Positions 13,766 through 22,672 of a stretch of 26,464 bases of DNA are shown one piece after another. A program made the position numbers and the translations under genes. The stretch spans positions 1 through 26,464 of IMG/VR virus record IMGVR_UViG_3300032050_008276; one strand, written 5' to 3'. Position 1 is the stretch's first letter, and the number at the start of each line of letters is the position of its first letter. Under the pieces are notes generated by a model. That model was not told where the DNA came from. It ran no database searches and worked only from the letters and a program-made list of their open reading frames with translations. This DNA comes from a virus.

Positions 13766-15866
13766 CCAGATCAAGATCGAGATCGACGCAGACACGCGCA
13801 AGGCGATTGCCGAACTCGCGAAGCTCAACAAGGCGACTGAGAGCGTCGAGAAAGAGGTCAAGAAACTCACGCTCGCGCAGGCCGCGTGGAAGGCCGCGAA
13901 CACCGACCTCGGCAAGATCACGAAGGGGTGGCAAGAGGCGGCCGAGGTCTACGCGAAAGTTGGGCTCGCGTTCGCTGGCGTGACCGCGGCGGGCGTTGCG
14001 TTCGCCGCGCACATCGACGAGCAGAACCGCGCGATTGCGCGACTCGGCCCCGCGTATCACGCGGTGACCGCCGCGACGAACGGGGTCATCACCGCGCAGC
14101 AGGCGCTCACCCTTCAGGGGCAGATTCAGGCCGCGGGCGTTCAGGTCAACGAGCGCGCGATGGCGGCGCTCACGCGACAGGCGCGTGAGTGGGCCGACGC
14201 GACCGGCGACGACGCCTCACAGGCGATCGAGAAGCTCACGAACGCGGTCGTCAACAACAGCGAAGACGCGCTCAGCGAGATGAACCTCGCAATGGCGCGC
14301 GGCACCACGAGCGCACAGACGCTCGCCAACATGGTGCGAGAGCTCGAAGCGAGGTTCGCCGGCGCAGCCCCTCCCGCGCGCACACTGACGCAGGACTTGG
14401 AGAAGCTCCCGCAGGCCCTCGAAGCGATCGGCGCAGCCGCGCTGCAGACGTCGCAAGGCCCGCTCGAGACTCTGTTCACCGGGCTCATGCGCATCGGCGG
14501 GGCGCTTGCGGGCGTCAACGTCGAGGGGATGAACTTCAGACGCACGCTCTCGGAGCTCGCGAACGCGGGCGACGATGCGCGCGCGCTCGCGTCGGGGCAG
14601 GCTGACGTGCGCACGCGCGAGGGGCGGCGTCAGTCGCGCGACAGGATCATCGCCACGCTGCAGCGACGCGGGATGCGCGTTGACCTGTCGTCGGCGGGCG
14701 GACTCCAAGGGCTGAGCGAGTCGGAGCTCACGCAACTCGCGAGCGCAGCCGAGTCGGCGCGGTCGCAAGAGAACCTCGACTCGTTCGTCTCGGGCATCGG
14801 CTCGCAGCGAACGCAGGATCGCGCAGCGGCAGAGCGCCGCGCTGGCACGACGAACAACCGCTCGATGTCCGCGATGGAGGCGGCGGTCGAGCGCAAGATC
14901 CGCAAGCCGGGCGGCTCGACGTCGGACCCTGCGCTGCGCACTGCACGCGACGCGTACAACGCCGCCGTGGCCGAGGGCATGGCCCGCGAGGCTGTACTCG
15001 TGTTGCCGGACGATATGCCCCGCAACCGGGGCGAGACCCTCGTCGCCTACTTCAATCGGCTTGCTGGAATCCAGAGCGAGTTCAACTCGGCTGGTGCAGT
15101 CAACGACCTCGCGCCGACCAACGTCGCGGAGCTCGAAAACGATCGAGCGAAGGGCGAGGCCGCATTCGCGGAGGACCGAGCGGGCACGACGCGAGAGCGC
15201 GAGCAGACCCAGCGACGAGCGGCGCGCGATCGAGAGACGCGGCGCGGCGCGCGTGCGGGCTCGATCGGTGGTCGCACGATGAGCGCGCTCGGGTTCGCGA
15301 TGGACGACGAGGGCAGAAGCGCCTCGTTCGACTCGATGGCCGAGGGGGCGACGCTCCTCACTGGCACCGTGAACGCCCTGACGAGCGGGTTGACGACCCT
15401 GTTCGACACCCTCGTCACCGGCAGCATGGACGCGGGGACGGCGTTCCAGACGTTCGCGTCGGGGCTCCTCACCGAGCTCGGCAAGATGGCCGTGCAAAAG
15501 GGGCTCTTCTACACCTTCGAGGGCATCGCCGCGCTCTTCACCGCGCCTCCCGCGGCACCGTTGTACTTCGCCGCAGGCGCGGGGTTGCTCGCGCTCGGGG
15601 CGGGGCTCGGGTTCGCGGGCGCTGCGAGCAAACCAGCGACGCCGGCACAGGGCGCAGGGCTCGGGGCGGGCGGCACACAGAGCGCGCGCGGACTCGCTCC
15701 ACGCTCGCTCATGGCGGGCTCATCGGGCTCGCTCGGGAACATCACCATCGTCAACTCGTCGTTGGTCCCGTCGGGGCCTGTCGACGCACAGCGCGCGCGT
15801 GACGGGCTGCGCACCGTGCGGCGTCAGGGGTTCGGCGACCGCGCGCCGCGAAGGATCGAGCACTGA
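13758..15866 (+). CDS. Tape measure protein
   Basis: A 702-residue protein that sets tail length; at the commonly used 0.15 nm per residue it predicts a tail of roughly 105 nm. It begins with a coiled coil (residues ~10-45, RKAIAELAKLNKATESVEKE), then a hydrophobic segment (~68-84, VGLAFAGVTAAGVAFAA), long Ala/Glu/Arg-rich helices and a second hydrophobic Gly/Ala segment near 592-625, as in siphovirus tape measures. GTG at 13758 (VADQIKIEIDADT) is preferred over ATG at 13713 because it gives the usual N-terminus and minimal overlap. The segment near 340-470 is very Arg/Glu-rich and probably less structured. Confidence 0.9.
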   Translation: MADQIKIEIDADTRKAIAELAKLNKATESVEKEVKKLTLAQAAWKAANTDLGKITKGWQEAAEVYAKVGLAFAGVTAAGVAFAAHIDEQNRAIARLGPAYHAVTAATNGVITAQQALTLQGQIQAAGVQVNERAMAALTRQAREWADATGDDASQAIEKLTNAVVNNSEDALSEMNLAMARGTTSAQTLANMVRELEARFAGAAPPARTLTQDLEKLPQALEAIGAAALQTSQGPLETLFTGLMRIGGALAGVNVEGMNFRRTLSELANAGDDARALASGQADVRTREGRRQSRDRIIATLQRRGMRVDLSSAGGLQGLSESELTQLASAAESARSQENLDSFVSGIGSQRTQDRAAAERRAGTTNNRSMSAMEAAVERKIRKPGGSTSDPALRTARDAYNAAVAEGMAREAVLVLPDDMPRNRGETLVAYFNRLAGIQSEFNSAGAVNDLAPTNVAELENDRAKGEAAFAEDRAGTTREREQTQRRAARDRETRRGARAGSIGGRTMSALGFAMDDEGRSASFDSMAEGATLLTGTVNALTSGLTTLFDTLVTGSMDAGTAFQTFASGLLTELGKMAVQKGLFYTFEGIAALFTAPPAAPLYFAAGAGLLALGAGLGFAGAASKPATPAQGAGLGAGGTQSARGLAPRSLMAGSSGSLGNITIVNSSLVPSGPVDAQRARDGLRTVRRQGFGDRAPRRIEH

Positions 15867-16750
15867 TGGCGCAACTTCCGAGACACGCGCTCGCGCGCAC
15901 CTACGCGCCGTCGAGCAACATCGCCGCGGTCGTGAGCGACGACGGGGGCGCGGCGCGCGCTGTGACCGTCGCCGCCTCGGGCACCTACGTTCGCCCGTAC
16001 CTCTGCGCTGCGGGCGGTGGTGGCACGGCCTCGTCGGACCCGTTCGAGTTGTTCGCGCGCGCGTCGTCGCAGCTCACGACGGGCGCAGGCGGTGGGACGT
16101 GGGCCGTCACGCTCAACAGCGACGGGCGAACGCGCATCACTTGGACCGGCGTCGGGACGGGCGAGATCACCTCGGGCGACATCCTGTCTGCGCTCGGCTT
16201 TGCAGCGGGCACGGGGGCGCTTGCATCGGGGGCGTCGGCGCTCTCGACGTACCCCGCTCTCGGGCTCCTCCTGTGGGCGTACAGCGAGGGCGACACGGGT
16301 TGGCTTCCCGAGCAGGACAGCGCGGGCTCGGTCGACGGGCGAGGGCGCGTGTACTTGTTCCGCTCGTCGTACGTCCGCTGGACGCGGACCGCGACGGCGA
16401 TGTGGGTGCCCCGCTCGTGGGCCAACAACTACGCGGGGGAGTACCTCTCGCCTGCGTGGCACCCCGACACCGCAGGCGGTGGCTCAACGTCCTCGGCGGC
16501 GCAGAGCCCAAGCGATCCCGCCGAGCCCACCGCGTGGGCTGACGCAATCTTCACCCTGAGCGGGCACGTCCCGTTTGGGTACACCGACGACCTGCAAGCG
16601 GCGACGACAGGGGAGTTCATCTCCACGGTCTCGCTCGCGCCCGAGATGCTCGAGCCCGGTCGCTTCACGCTCCCTGAGCGCGCGCCCACGTACAGCGCGC
16701 GGCGCAGCGTGGCGGTGTCCCTGATCCGCTACGCCACGGAGGAGCTGTGA
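15866..16750 (+). CDS. Distal tail protein candidate
   Basis: A 294-residue beta-rich protein directly after the tape measure, with stop and start overlapping as TGATG. The middle contains RTRITWTGVGTGEITSGDI and LLLWAYSEGDTGWLP, which look like the strand-rich core of a tail-tip adapter. A Ser/Gly/Pro-rich linker (GGGSTSSAAQSPSDPAEP) separates a C-terminal domain beginning WADAIFTLSGHVPFGYTDD. In siphoviruses this slot holds the distal tail protein that joins tube to hub. No diagnostic motif is visible. Confidence 0.6.
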   Translation: MAQLPRHALARTYAPSSNIAAVVSDDGGAARAVTVAASGTYVRPYLCAAGGGGTASSDPFELFARASSQLTTGAGGGTWAVTLNSDGRTRITWTGVGTGEITSGDILSALGFAAGTGALASGASALSTYPALGLLLWAYSEGDTGWLPEQDSAGSVDGRGRVYLFRSSYVRWTRTATAMWVPRSWANNYAGEYLSPAWHPDTAGGGSTSSAAQSPSDPAEPTAWADAIFTLSGHVPFGYTDDLQAATTGEFISTVSLAPEMLEPGRFTLPERAPTYSARRSVAVSLIRYATEEL

Positions 16751-19368
16751 GCGACTACGCGTTGGTCATCGAGGGCTCCCCGCTCGTGTTCGGCACCGCG
16801 GGCGTGACCTCCATCACGAGCTACACGGACGCCGTGCCCACCGGCGCGACGCTCGCACGGATCCTCGGACCCGTCGAGGGCACGCTCACAGAGCGACTGC
16901 GCCCGCTCGACGGCGACTGCGAGATCAGTGCGCTGGACTTCGTGCTGCACGACTCGGACGGCGAGATCACCTCGTGGTTCACCCGCTCGATGGAATCGAC
17001 GTCGCTCGCGTACCTGACGGCGAGCGTGACCGCAGCGGCGTCTACCGCGACGGTCAACAGCGCGGCTGCGCTCGGCACCCTCCCGCGTGACGTGTGGGTT
17101 GCGGACGAATGTTGGTCCGTCACGTCGATCGCAGCCGGCAACACGGTCAACGTGACGCGCGCGCGGTACGGCTCGCCGCAAGGCGTGATCGAGGTCAACG
17201 CCGACCGCGCTGAGCTCCCCGAACTCTTCTCGTACCCGTGCTGGATGCGCGGGCGTCGGGCGAAGCTGTACCGCGTGACGGGCACGAGCGCGTCCCTCAT
17301 GTGGGTCGGGTACGTCTCGCACGGCCCCGCCCTCGCGGAGAACGGGGCGAGCTACACCGTCTCGTGCGTTTCGTCGTGGGAGCAAGAGTCCCGCGCGACG
17401 TGGGGCAGCCCGCAGCCCGCAGCGACTCTCAGCGGGTACGACGCGAGCGCGATCATCTTCACAGTATGGAATGACTCGCGCTCGATTCAGGTGAGCTCCG
17501 CGTTCGCGGACTACCGCGCGCATGTGTTCCGCACCCGGCAAGCGGCGGTGAATGCGTCGCTCGAGCGGCTCGCCGCACAACTCACCGCCGCAGGTGCCTC
17601 CGGCGTCATCGCGGACGCGCGCGACACAGGGACAGACCTGTTCGTCACGGTGCAGTTCCAGACCGTGAGCAAGGGCGCTGCGTCGCTGCTCATCGGCGGC
17701 GAGGCGTACGAAGCCACGTCCACGGATTCGAGCGGGTACGTCGAACACATTTGGCGTGTCCCGCTCACGGACGGCGGCGCGATCGTGCGCGCTGGGTTCG
17801 CGCTCGGGTCGGACCAGCGAGCTACCACCGTCACGCCGCACGCCGGCGCATCGGGCTCCGCGTGGGCGACCATCGCGGGCTCGCGCACCGGGACACGGCT
17901 GACGCCGGTGCTGACCGCGGACCTCGGGGACGACTCGTTCCTCGAGCTCGATCCGTCGAGCCAGGCTGATCCCGGCTTCGAGTTCAACGACGCCACGTTC
18001 ACGACCCTCGGCAACGACACGCTCGCGGGCGTGACCACGTTCCACGGGTTCGCTCGCGTGGTCTCGCGCGATCCGACGGTGCGACCCGTCGCGGAGGATC
18101 GCTACTCGACCGCGCGCCGCGGGCTCCCAATCCTCGAGGCTCTGCCGCTTCGAAGCGAACTGCGCGTCACCTCGGAGCACTGGCTCGAAGCGCTGCGCTC
18201 AATCGTCGAGGACACGACCTATGCGACCGCGGGCAGCGACTCGCGCAACTGGGGGTGGAGCGGATACGCCGCGACCCTGCGCCGCTCGCGCGATGACCTT
18301 GGCGTCGTCGAGTACCGCACGGGCGGCAACGTCACCGTGGGCGAGTTCATCACCGGCGAGGCGAAGTTGCGCGGGTGCTGCGTCGGCGTCGACGCGAACG
18401 GCAAACTCACGATCGTCGACATTCGCGCGCCTTCGCCCGCGGAAACGCCCGCGGCAACCATCACCCTCGCGGACCTGCTGAGGGGATCGCGCGCGGGGTA
18501 CGCACCCTCGGAGGACGGGCTCGTCACCGAGGTCGTTTTCGAAACGCCGTTGCGGACGTTCACGCTGCGCGATGCGGTTGCGCTCGGGCGGTACCGAACT
18601 CAGCGCGCGATCACCGTCACGTCGCAGTCGACGCGGCAAGATCCACGGCTCACGGCGGATCCGATCGGGTACGCCATGCTCGCGTGCGGCAAGCTCCTCG
18701 GGCGCTGGCGCAACGAGTTGTGGTTGCACTCGCTGCAGGTCGTGGCGTCGCAGTTCGCCTCGACGTGCACGCTCGGCGCAGTGGTCTCGTTCGAATCGTT
18801 CTCGACGCCGGATCGTGCGGGCGCTCGCGGGTTCACGGGGGCGAGCGCGCGGCGCGGCGTGGTCATTGGACGCGTGCAGGATCTCGCCACGGGCTCGCTG
18901 ACCCTCGATGTGCTGGAGCTCCCCTACGCGTACGGGTTCGCCCCGTGCGCGCGGGTCGCCTCGATCTCGGGCAAGACGCTGACCCTCGCGAGCGCGTACG
19001 CGGGCGATGCCGGGGACTACGCAGGCTCGGGGCTCACGGGCTACGCCAAGACCGCCAACGACAAGGGGGCGGGGTGGTTCGCGGCGGGCGACAAAGTGCA
19101 ACTCGTGCTGAGAAACACGGCCAGCTACACCGTCGAGTCGTACACCGTCGCGAGCGTCAACACCGTCGCGGGTACGATCGAGCTCACGGCCAACGTCGCG
19201 ACGGTCCCCACCGACTGGCCCGCGCTCGCAGGCGGCGATCAGCCCGTCGATGTGATCTTCGACGGGTGGTCTACGGCGCTCTCGTCGCAGCGGGTGTTCG
19301 CGGCTGTCGGGGACGAGACGACGCGGCAGATTGCGAGCACGTCCAGCAACCTGCGGTGGTCAGCGTGA
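16747..19368 (+). CDS. Large tail-tip/hub protein
   Basis: The largest protein in the window, 873 residues, third after the tape measure, where tail-tip or baseplate hub proteins are expected. The N-terminus has a strand-rich hub-like domain (EGTLTERLRPLDGDCEISALD). Residues ~91-143 form the Thr/Ala/Val beta insertion seen in the tube and connector (SVTAAASTATVNSAAALG, DECWSVTSIAAGNTVNVTRA). The middle (residues ~450-650) includes HWLEALRSIVEDTTY and GNVTVGEFITGEAKLRG, and a second similar beta unit lies near the C-terminus. GTG start overlaps the previous stop (GTGA). The 3' end overlaps the antisense lipoprotein gene by 9 bases. Confidence 0.75.
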   Translation: MSDYALVIEGSPLVFGTAGVTSITSYTDAVPTGATLARILGPVEGTLTERLRPLDGDCEISALDFVLHDSDGEITSWFTRSMESTSLAYLTASVTAAASTATVNSAAALGTLPRDVWVADECWSVTSIAAGNTVNVTRARYGSPQGVIEVNADRAELPELFSYPCWMRGRRAKLYRVTGTSASLMWVGYVSHGPALAENGASYTVSCVSSWEQESRATWGSPQPAATLSGYDASAIIFTVWNDSRSIQVSSAFADYRAHVFRTRQAAVNASLERLAAQLTAAGASGVIADARDTGTDLFVTVQFQTVSKGAASLLIGGEAYEATSTDSSGYVEHIWRVPLTDGGAIVRAGFALGSDQRATTVTPHAGASGSAWATIAGSRTGTRLTPVLTADLGDDSFLELDPSSQADPGFEFNDATFTTLGNDTLAGVTTFHGFARVVSRDPTVRPVAEDRYSTARRGLPILEALPLRSELRVTSEHWLEALRSIVEDTTYATAGSDSRNWGWSGYAATLRRSRDDLGVVEYRTGGNVTVGEFITGEAKLRGCCVGVDANGKLTIVDIRAPSPAETPAATITLADLLRGSRAGYAPSEDGLVTEVVFETPLRTFTLRDAVALGRYRTQRAITVTSQSTRQDPRLTADPIGYAMLACGKLLGRWRNELWLHSLQVVASQFASTCTLGAVVSFESFSTPDRAGARGFTGASARRGVVIGRVQDLATGSLTLDVLELPYAYGFAPCARVASISGKTLTLASAYAGDAGDYAGSGLTGYAKTANDKGAGWFAAGDKVQLVLRNTASYTVESYTVASVNTVAGTIELTANVATVPTDWPALAGGDQPVDVIFDGWSTALSSQRVFAAVGDETTRQIASTSSNLRWSA

Positions 19369-19785
19369 GCGCTCGAGCACGACGCCGGGACGCGTGCGGC
19401 TGCGGCTGACGAGCGTCTCTCCGACCTGCTCGTATGGACCTGGCACCACGAGGTCGAAGAACGAGCACAGGTTGACCGTGTTCGTCCCGCTCCCCTCGCA
19501 TGATCGCACCTCGTGGACGCACTCGATGGAGACCACGATCTGTCCGACCGCGTTGGTGAACCACCGCCCGGTCTGCTCGTGGGTGTAGCGCTCGGGGCAC
19601 ACCGTCACGCCGCCACGCTCGATGGTCCCCACGGCGATGCCGCCGGGCTGGAGGTCGAGCCTGATCGCGTCGGCCGACCCGCTCCCCAGGCGCGGTGCAC
19701 GCAACACCCACTCGCCGGACGGATTGGCGCAGCCCCCAAGAGCGAGGGCGACGAGGGTGGCAGCGAGGCGCGAACGCATGGTCAT
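19360..19785 (-). CDS. Antisense lipoprotein, moron-like
   Basis: A 141-residue protein on the minus strand in an otherwise plus-strand tail operon. It begins with a classic lipoprotein signal peptide: MTMRSRLAATLVALAL then GGC, with lipobox LGGC and Cys19 as the acylation site; Ala at +2 would allow outer-membrane sorting. The mature part has four further cysteines (TVCPERY, SIECVHEVRSC, NLCSFF), possibly two disulfides. ATG at 19785 is chosen; longer in-frame starts would bury the signal peptide. It has its own candidate promoter. Phage genes of this layout are often morons expressed from a prophage; phage lipoproteins are known to block adsorption or DNA entry of related phages, but no such role is shown here. 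Confidence 0.8.
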   Translation of the reverse strand: MTMRSRLAATLVALALGGCANPSGEWVLRAPRLGSGSADAIRLDLQPGGIAVGTIERGGVTVCPERYTHEQTGRWFTNAVGQIVVSIECVHEVRSCEGSGTNTVNLCSFFDLVVPGPYEQVGETLVSRSRTRPGVVLERSR

Positions 19786-19792
19786 GCGGTCC

Positions 19793-19820
19793 AGCGTACG
19801 AACGGGGTCTGATTCGTCAA
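19793..19820 (-). promoter_or_regulatory. Candidate promoter for the antisense lipoprotein gene
   Basis: Read on the minus strand, TTGACG (19820-19815) matches 5 of 6 bases of a -35, followed after 16 bases by TACGCT (19798-19793), a 3 of 6 -10. Only seven bases separate it from the ATG, so transcription would start at or beside the start codon, giving a leaderless or nearly leaderless message. The weak -10 keeps this tentative. Confidence 0.4.
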
Positions 19821-19834
19821 CGGCTGTACGGCCG
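19821..19834. promoter_or_regulatory. Palindrome adjoining the lipoprotein promoter (possible operator)
   Basis: CGGCTGTACGGCCG is an imperfect 14-base inverted repeat centred on GTAC, with one mismatched pair (CGGC-T/G-GTAC frame). It abuts the -35 element of the antisense gene, a position where a repressor or activator dimer would act. It is also 28 bases upstream of the GTG at 19862 on the plus strand. No other copy was noticed in the window. Confidence 0.35.
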
Positions 19835-19861
19835 ACCAGTGTTTGACAGGACGGTGAGAGC

Positions 19862-20524
19862 GTGACTCTGACGGGCGAACGGCTGACCTCGACGACGCGC
19901 AGGCTGCGCACGCCGACCGCGAGCGAGTGGCGCAACGGGCGCTTCATGGACGCGGGGCTCGGGATGATTCTCTCGAGCAACTTCGCGCACCTTCAGCGCG
20001 AGAGCGTGCGGCACCTCGTGACCGCGCTCGGACCGGGGGTCATCACCAACGCCACGCGCGGGTACTCCTACTCGGGCACGCCGTTGAAAGATCGACCGGA
20101 CCCCGGCACGTACACGGGACTCGGCGCGATCTCGTGGGACACGGCCACCGCGACGAGACTCGGACCGTTCACGCTGATCGCGGACCGCGAGATCACCGCA
20201 GAGGATCCCTCGTGGCGACAGGTGCGGGTCAACGTCGACGCATCGAGCGTCAACCTCGTGCTGTACGCCGCGCTCACCGCGGGCGATCCGCCGGGCCCGG
20301 ATCACCTTGGATTCGCCACGGCGAACGCCACGGCGGGGCGCGCGGTCAACGCCCTCACGCTGACGCCATCCCGCAGCATCCGGCCCGAGAGGATGCCCGC
20401 TCGACGCCCTGACGCGAGCACGGACGAGAGCGCGCAGGTCGCGACCGTCTACCTCTGGGTGGGCTGGTACGCCGCGAGCGGGACGAACGCAGTCATCACG
20501 ATCAACGCGGACGAGGTGCGCTGA
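19862..20524 (+). CDS. Hypothetical distal tail/fibre protein, 220 aa
   Basis: First plus-strand gene after the lipoprotein; GTG start with GGTGAGAG upstream. Residues ~30-60 form a helix (LGMILSSNFAHLQRESVRHL) and the rest is beta-rich (RQVRVNVDASSVNLVLYAALT, VATVYLWVGWYAASGTNAV). Its ending resembles that of the next protein in style, with a strand-turn-strand and terminal acidic residues. It ends in a TGATG overlap with the following gene. Probably a virion surface protein near the tail tip; no family recognised. Confidence 0.6.
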   Translation: MTLTGERLTSTTRRLRTPTASEWRNGRFMDAGLGMILSSNFAHLQRESVRHLVTALGPGVITNATRGYSYSGTPLKDRPDPGTYTGLGAISWDTATATRLGPFTLIADREITAEDPSWRQVRVNVDASSVNLVLYAALTAGDPPGPDHLGFATANATAGRAVNALTLTPSRSIRPERMPARRPDASTDESAQVATVYLWVGWYAASGTNAVITINADEVR

Positions 20525-21657
20525 TGCCGTCGTTGGTCCCGCACACCTCGCAGCCGCAAGAGCTCGCCGCGCACCTCGTCAGCGACCCCGTATCCGCAAC
20601 GTCTGTCGGTCGGGTGTGGGCGACACAGGCGGCGTTTCTCCTCGGGCGCGCGCTGCATCACGTCGCCTCGATCCGCTATCACGCCATCACCCGCACGAGC
20701 ACGGCGATCGACGTTCCGTTGCAGTGGCGGCCCTCGCCTGGCTGTCGCCTCGCGCTGCTGACGGTCGACCTCGGCGCGGCCCTCGCGGTCAACATCACAG
20801 GCAGGTACATCTCCGGCGCGACGCACTCCACGCTCGCGGTGACGGTGCCCGCCGGCGCAGGGGTGATCACCCTCGACGGGCGCGCGTTCGACGGAACCGC
20901 GGCGATGCCAGAGCAGGACGTGCTCCGCGTCGCGCGCGCCTCGTACGCGTGCCTGATCCACCTCGGCGCAGCGGGTGACGTGGCGGACCAGATCCACGAC
21001 ATCACCGTGACCGTCGACGATGTGAGCACCCAGCAGCACGCGGGGCTCGCGCAGATCACGTTGACGGAGCTGCCGCTCGCCACGCTGGTCCCTGAGTCTG
21101 GCGAGGTCGGGGTGCACCTGCCCTCGATCGACCCACGGAACGAGCTCCACGACGGCGACTCTTCGACAGGAACGGGCGTGCCCGAGATCCTCACCGCGGA
21201 GCAAGACGCGGCGGTCAAGATCCGCGAGCACGTGCAGGTCGGGACGTACGAAGACACGGGGCTCGCGTGGACGCGCTCGAGCGCGGTCGTCGGCGCGCTC
21301 AACTGGGTCGGCACGTTCGGCACGTCGTACGACCCGACGTTTCGAGTCAGGGTGCGCGCGCCGCACGGGAACACGACGGGACTGTCTGCCGCGTTCACGC
21401 TGCGCGTGCGGTACTACTCGACCGCGCAGGGGACGTTTCGCGTGGTGAAAAGCCCGGTCGGGCTCGGCGTGAGCGCGAACCACGACTTCGTGATCGCGAG
21501 CGGGGGAGGAGCTTGGACCGCGAGCGCGGACACGACGATCACCCTGCGCACCGATGGGACAGACCAGGAGATCGACCTGCAATTTCACGCGGCGACTGAC
21601 GACGGCTCGGCGCTGTACGTCTCCTCGATCGCGCTCATCCAGACGGAGACAGCATGA
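20524..21657 (+). CDS. Tail fibre-like structural protein, 377 aa
   Basis: A 377-residue protein coupled to the previous gene. The N-terminal region (residues 1-60) has a helix with HHVASIRYHAITRTS, followed by a series of beta domains (CRLALLTVDLGAALAVNITG; THSTLAVTVPAGAGVITLD). The C-terminal half contains FRVRVRAPHGNTTGLSAAF and QEIDLQFHAATDDGSALYV, typical of jelly-roll or galactose-binding-like modules on tail spikes and fibres. There is no enzyme motif. A role in host attachment is inferred from location and fold character. Confidence 0.6.
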   Translation: MPSLVPHTSQPQELAAHLVSDPVSATSVGRVWATQAAFLLGRALHHVASIRYHAITRTSTAIDVPLQWRPSPGCRLALLTVDLGAALAVNITGRYISGATHSTLAVTVPAGAGVITLDGRAFDGTAAMPEQDVLRVARASYACLIHLGAAGDVADQIHDITVTVDDVSTQQHAGLAQITLTELPLATLVPESGEVGVHLPSIDPRNELHDGDSSTGTGVPEILTAEQDAAVKIREHVQVGTYEDTGLAWTRSSAVVGALNWVGTFGTSYDPTFRVRVRAPHGNTTGLSAAFTLRVRYYSTAQGTFRVVKSPVGLGVSANHDFVIASGGGAWTASADTTITLRTDGTDQEIDLQFHAATDDGSALYVSSIALIQTETA

Positions 21658-22373
21658 CCGGTCGCAGCAGAGCACGGGACAGATCGAGACCGAGCGGGGG
21701 ATCGCCACCGTGGACGCCTGCGCGTCTGTCGTCGCTCGCGTTTTGGTACCGCGCAGACCTCGGAATCACGCTCTCGGGCGGATCGAGCGTGAGCGCGTGG
21801 GCGGACCAGAGCGGCAACGGGCGACACGTCACGCAAGGCACTGGCGCAGCGCAGCCCACGCTCACGACGAACGCGACGCTCGGCGGGCGCAGCGTGCTCT
21901 CGTTCGATGGCGGTGATCGCCTTGTGTCGAGCGCATTCGATCTGAGCAACACGCTCTCGCTCTTCTTCGTGCTCGGGTCGGTCACGTCACGCGGCATGAT
22001 CGCGGAGCACGGTCTCGGTACGCACTGGTACGCGTATTCGACAGGAAACGCCGCGGTGTTCTTCTTGTCGCACAACACGACGCAGAGCCCCGTGACGACG
22101 TGGGCGCAGGCAAATCAACAGGGCGCGGTGATCTACGACCGCAGCGCCGCGCCGGTGATCCGCGGCAACCGCGCCGTGCTCACGCCGACTGCGACGTCAG
22201 GCAGCCCGCCTGTCGCGGGCAACGTCAACGCTGCGCTCGCGATCGGCGCGCGCACTGACGGATCGCTCCCGCACAACGGGCAGATCGCCGAAGTGATCGG
22301 ATACAACCGCGCGGTCGACGCTGCGGAAATCGCGCTCGTTGAGGCGTACCTCCTTCGCAGATACGGAGTGTGA
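21654..22373 (+). CDS. LamG/concanavalin-like domain protein
   Basis: A 239-residue protein starting in an ATGA overlap. After a disordered Arg/Ser/Pro N-terminus (~27 residues), it shows the LamG-like jelly-roll signature: FWYRADLGITLSGGSSVSAW, ADQSGNGRHVTQ, SVLSFDGGDRLV and finally IAEVIGYNRAVDAAEIALVE, AYLLRRYG. These modules bind carbohydrate or surface structures and are common in phage tail-associated proteins. Catalytic residues are not evident, so binding rather than cleavage is likely. It sits in the distal tail cluster and may be an adhesin. Confidence 0.8.
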   Translation: MTGRSRARDRSRPSGGSPPWTPARLSSLAFWYRADLGITLSGGSSVSAWADQSGNGRHVTQGTGAAQPTLTTNATLGGRSVLSFDGGDRLVSSAFDLSNTLSLFFVLGSVTSRGMIAEHGLGTHWYAYSTGNAAVFFLSHNTTQSPVTTWAQANQQGAVIYDRSAAPVIRGNRAVLTPTATSGSPPVAGNVNAALAIGARTDGSLPHNGQIAEVIGYNRAVDAAEIALVEAYLLRRYGV

Positions 22374-22672
22374 TCATGCCGTGGCTCATCGGAACCATCA
22401 CGCAAGCGCGCAACGCGATCACGCGAATCAACAACGCGCTCGGCCTCCCGCGCACGGCAACCGAGGCAGATCGCGCGGGCGGCGGGATTCACGTCCCGCT
22501 CGCGCAGGTGCCCGTCGTTCAGCGATGGGCGTTCATCGCGCGATTGAGTGACGGGACAATCGGCATGCGAATCAAGGCGCGGATCTACGCGCACATGACC
22601 CCGGCGCAGCAAGCGCTCGTGGTCGCGACCCTACCTGACGGCGTGACGATCACGCGAGAGGACGAGGACTGA
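22370..22672 (+). CDS. Hypothetical small protein, 100 aa
   Basis: The GTG at 22370 overlaps the previous stop (GTGA); an ATG two codons on (22376) is an equally good start. The N-terminal half is helical (ITQARNAITRINNALGLP), the C-terminal half contains RWAFIARLSDGTIGMRIKARI and an acidic end (TREDED). It is coupled to the next gene through TGATG. No family is recognised; it may be a fibre chaperone or small virion protein. Confidence 0.55.
   Translation: MIMPWLIGTITQARNAITRINNALGLPRTATEADRAGGGIHVPLAQVPVVQRWAFIARLSDGTIGMRIKARIYAHMTPAQQALVVATLPDGVTITREDED

Noticed and set aside
19843-19871. Plus-strand promoter with a perfect TTGACA before the gene at 19862
   Set aside because: No -10 is found at 16-18 bases and transcription would start after the GTG start codon.
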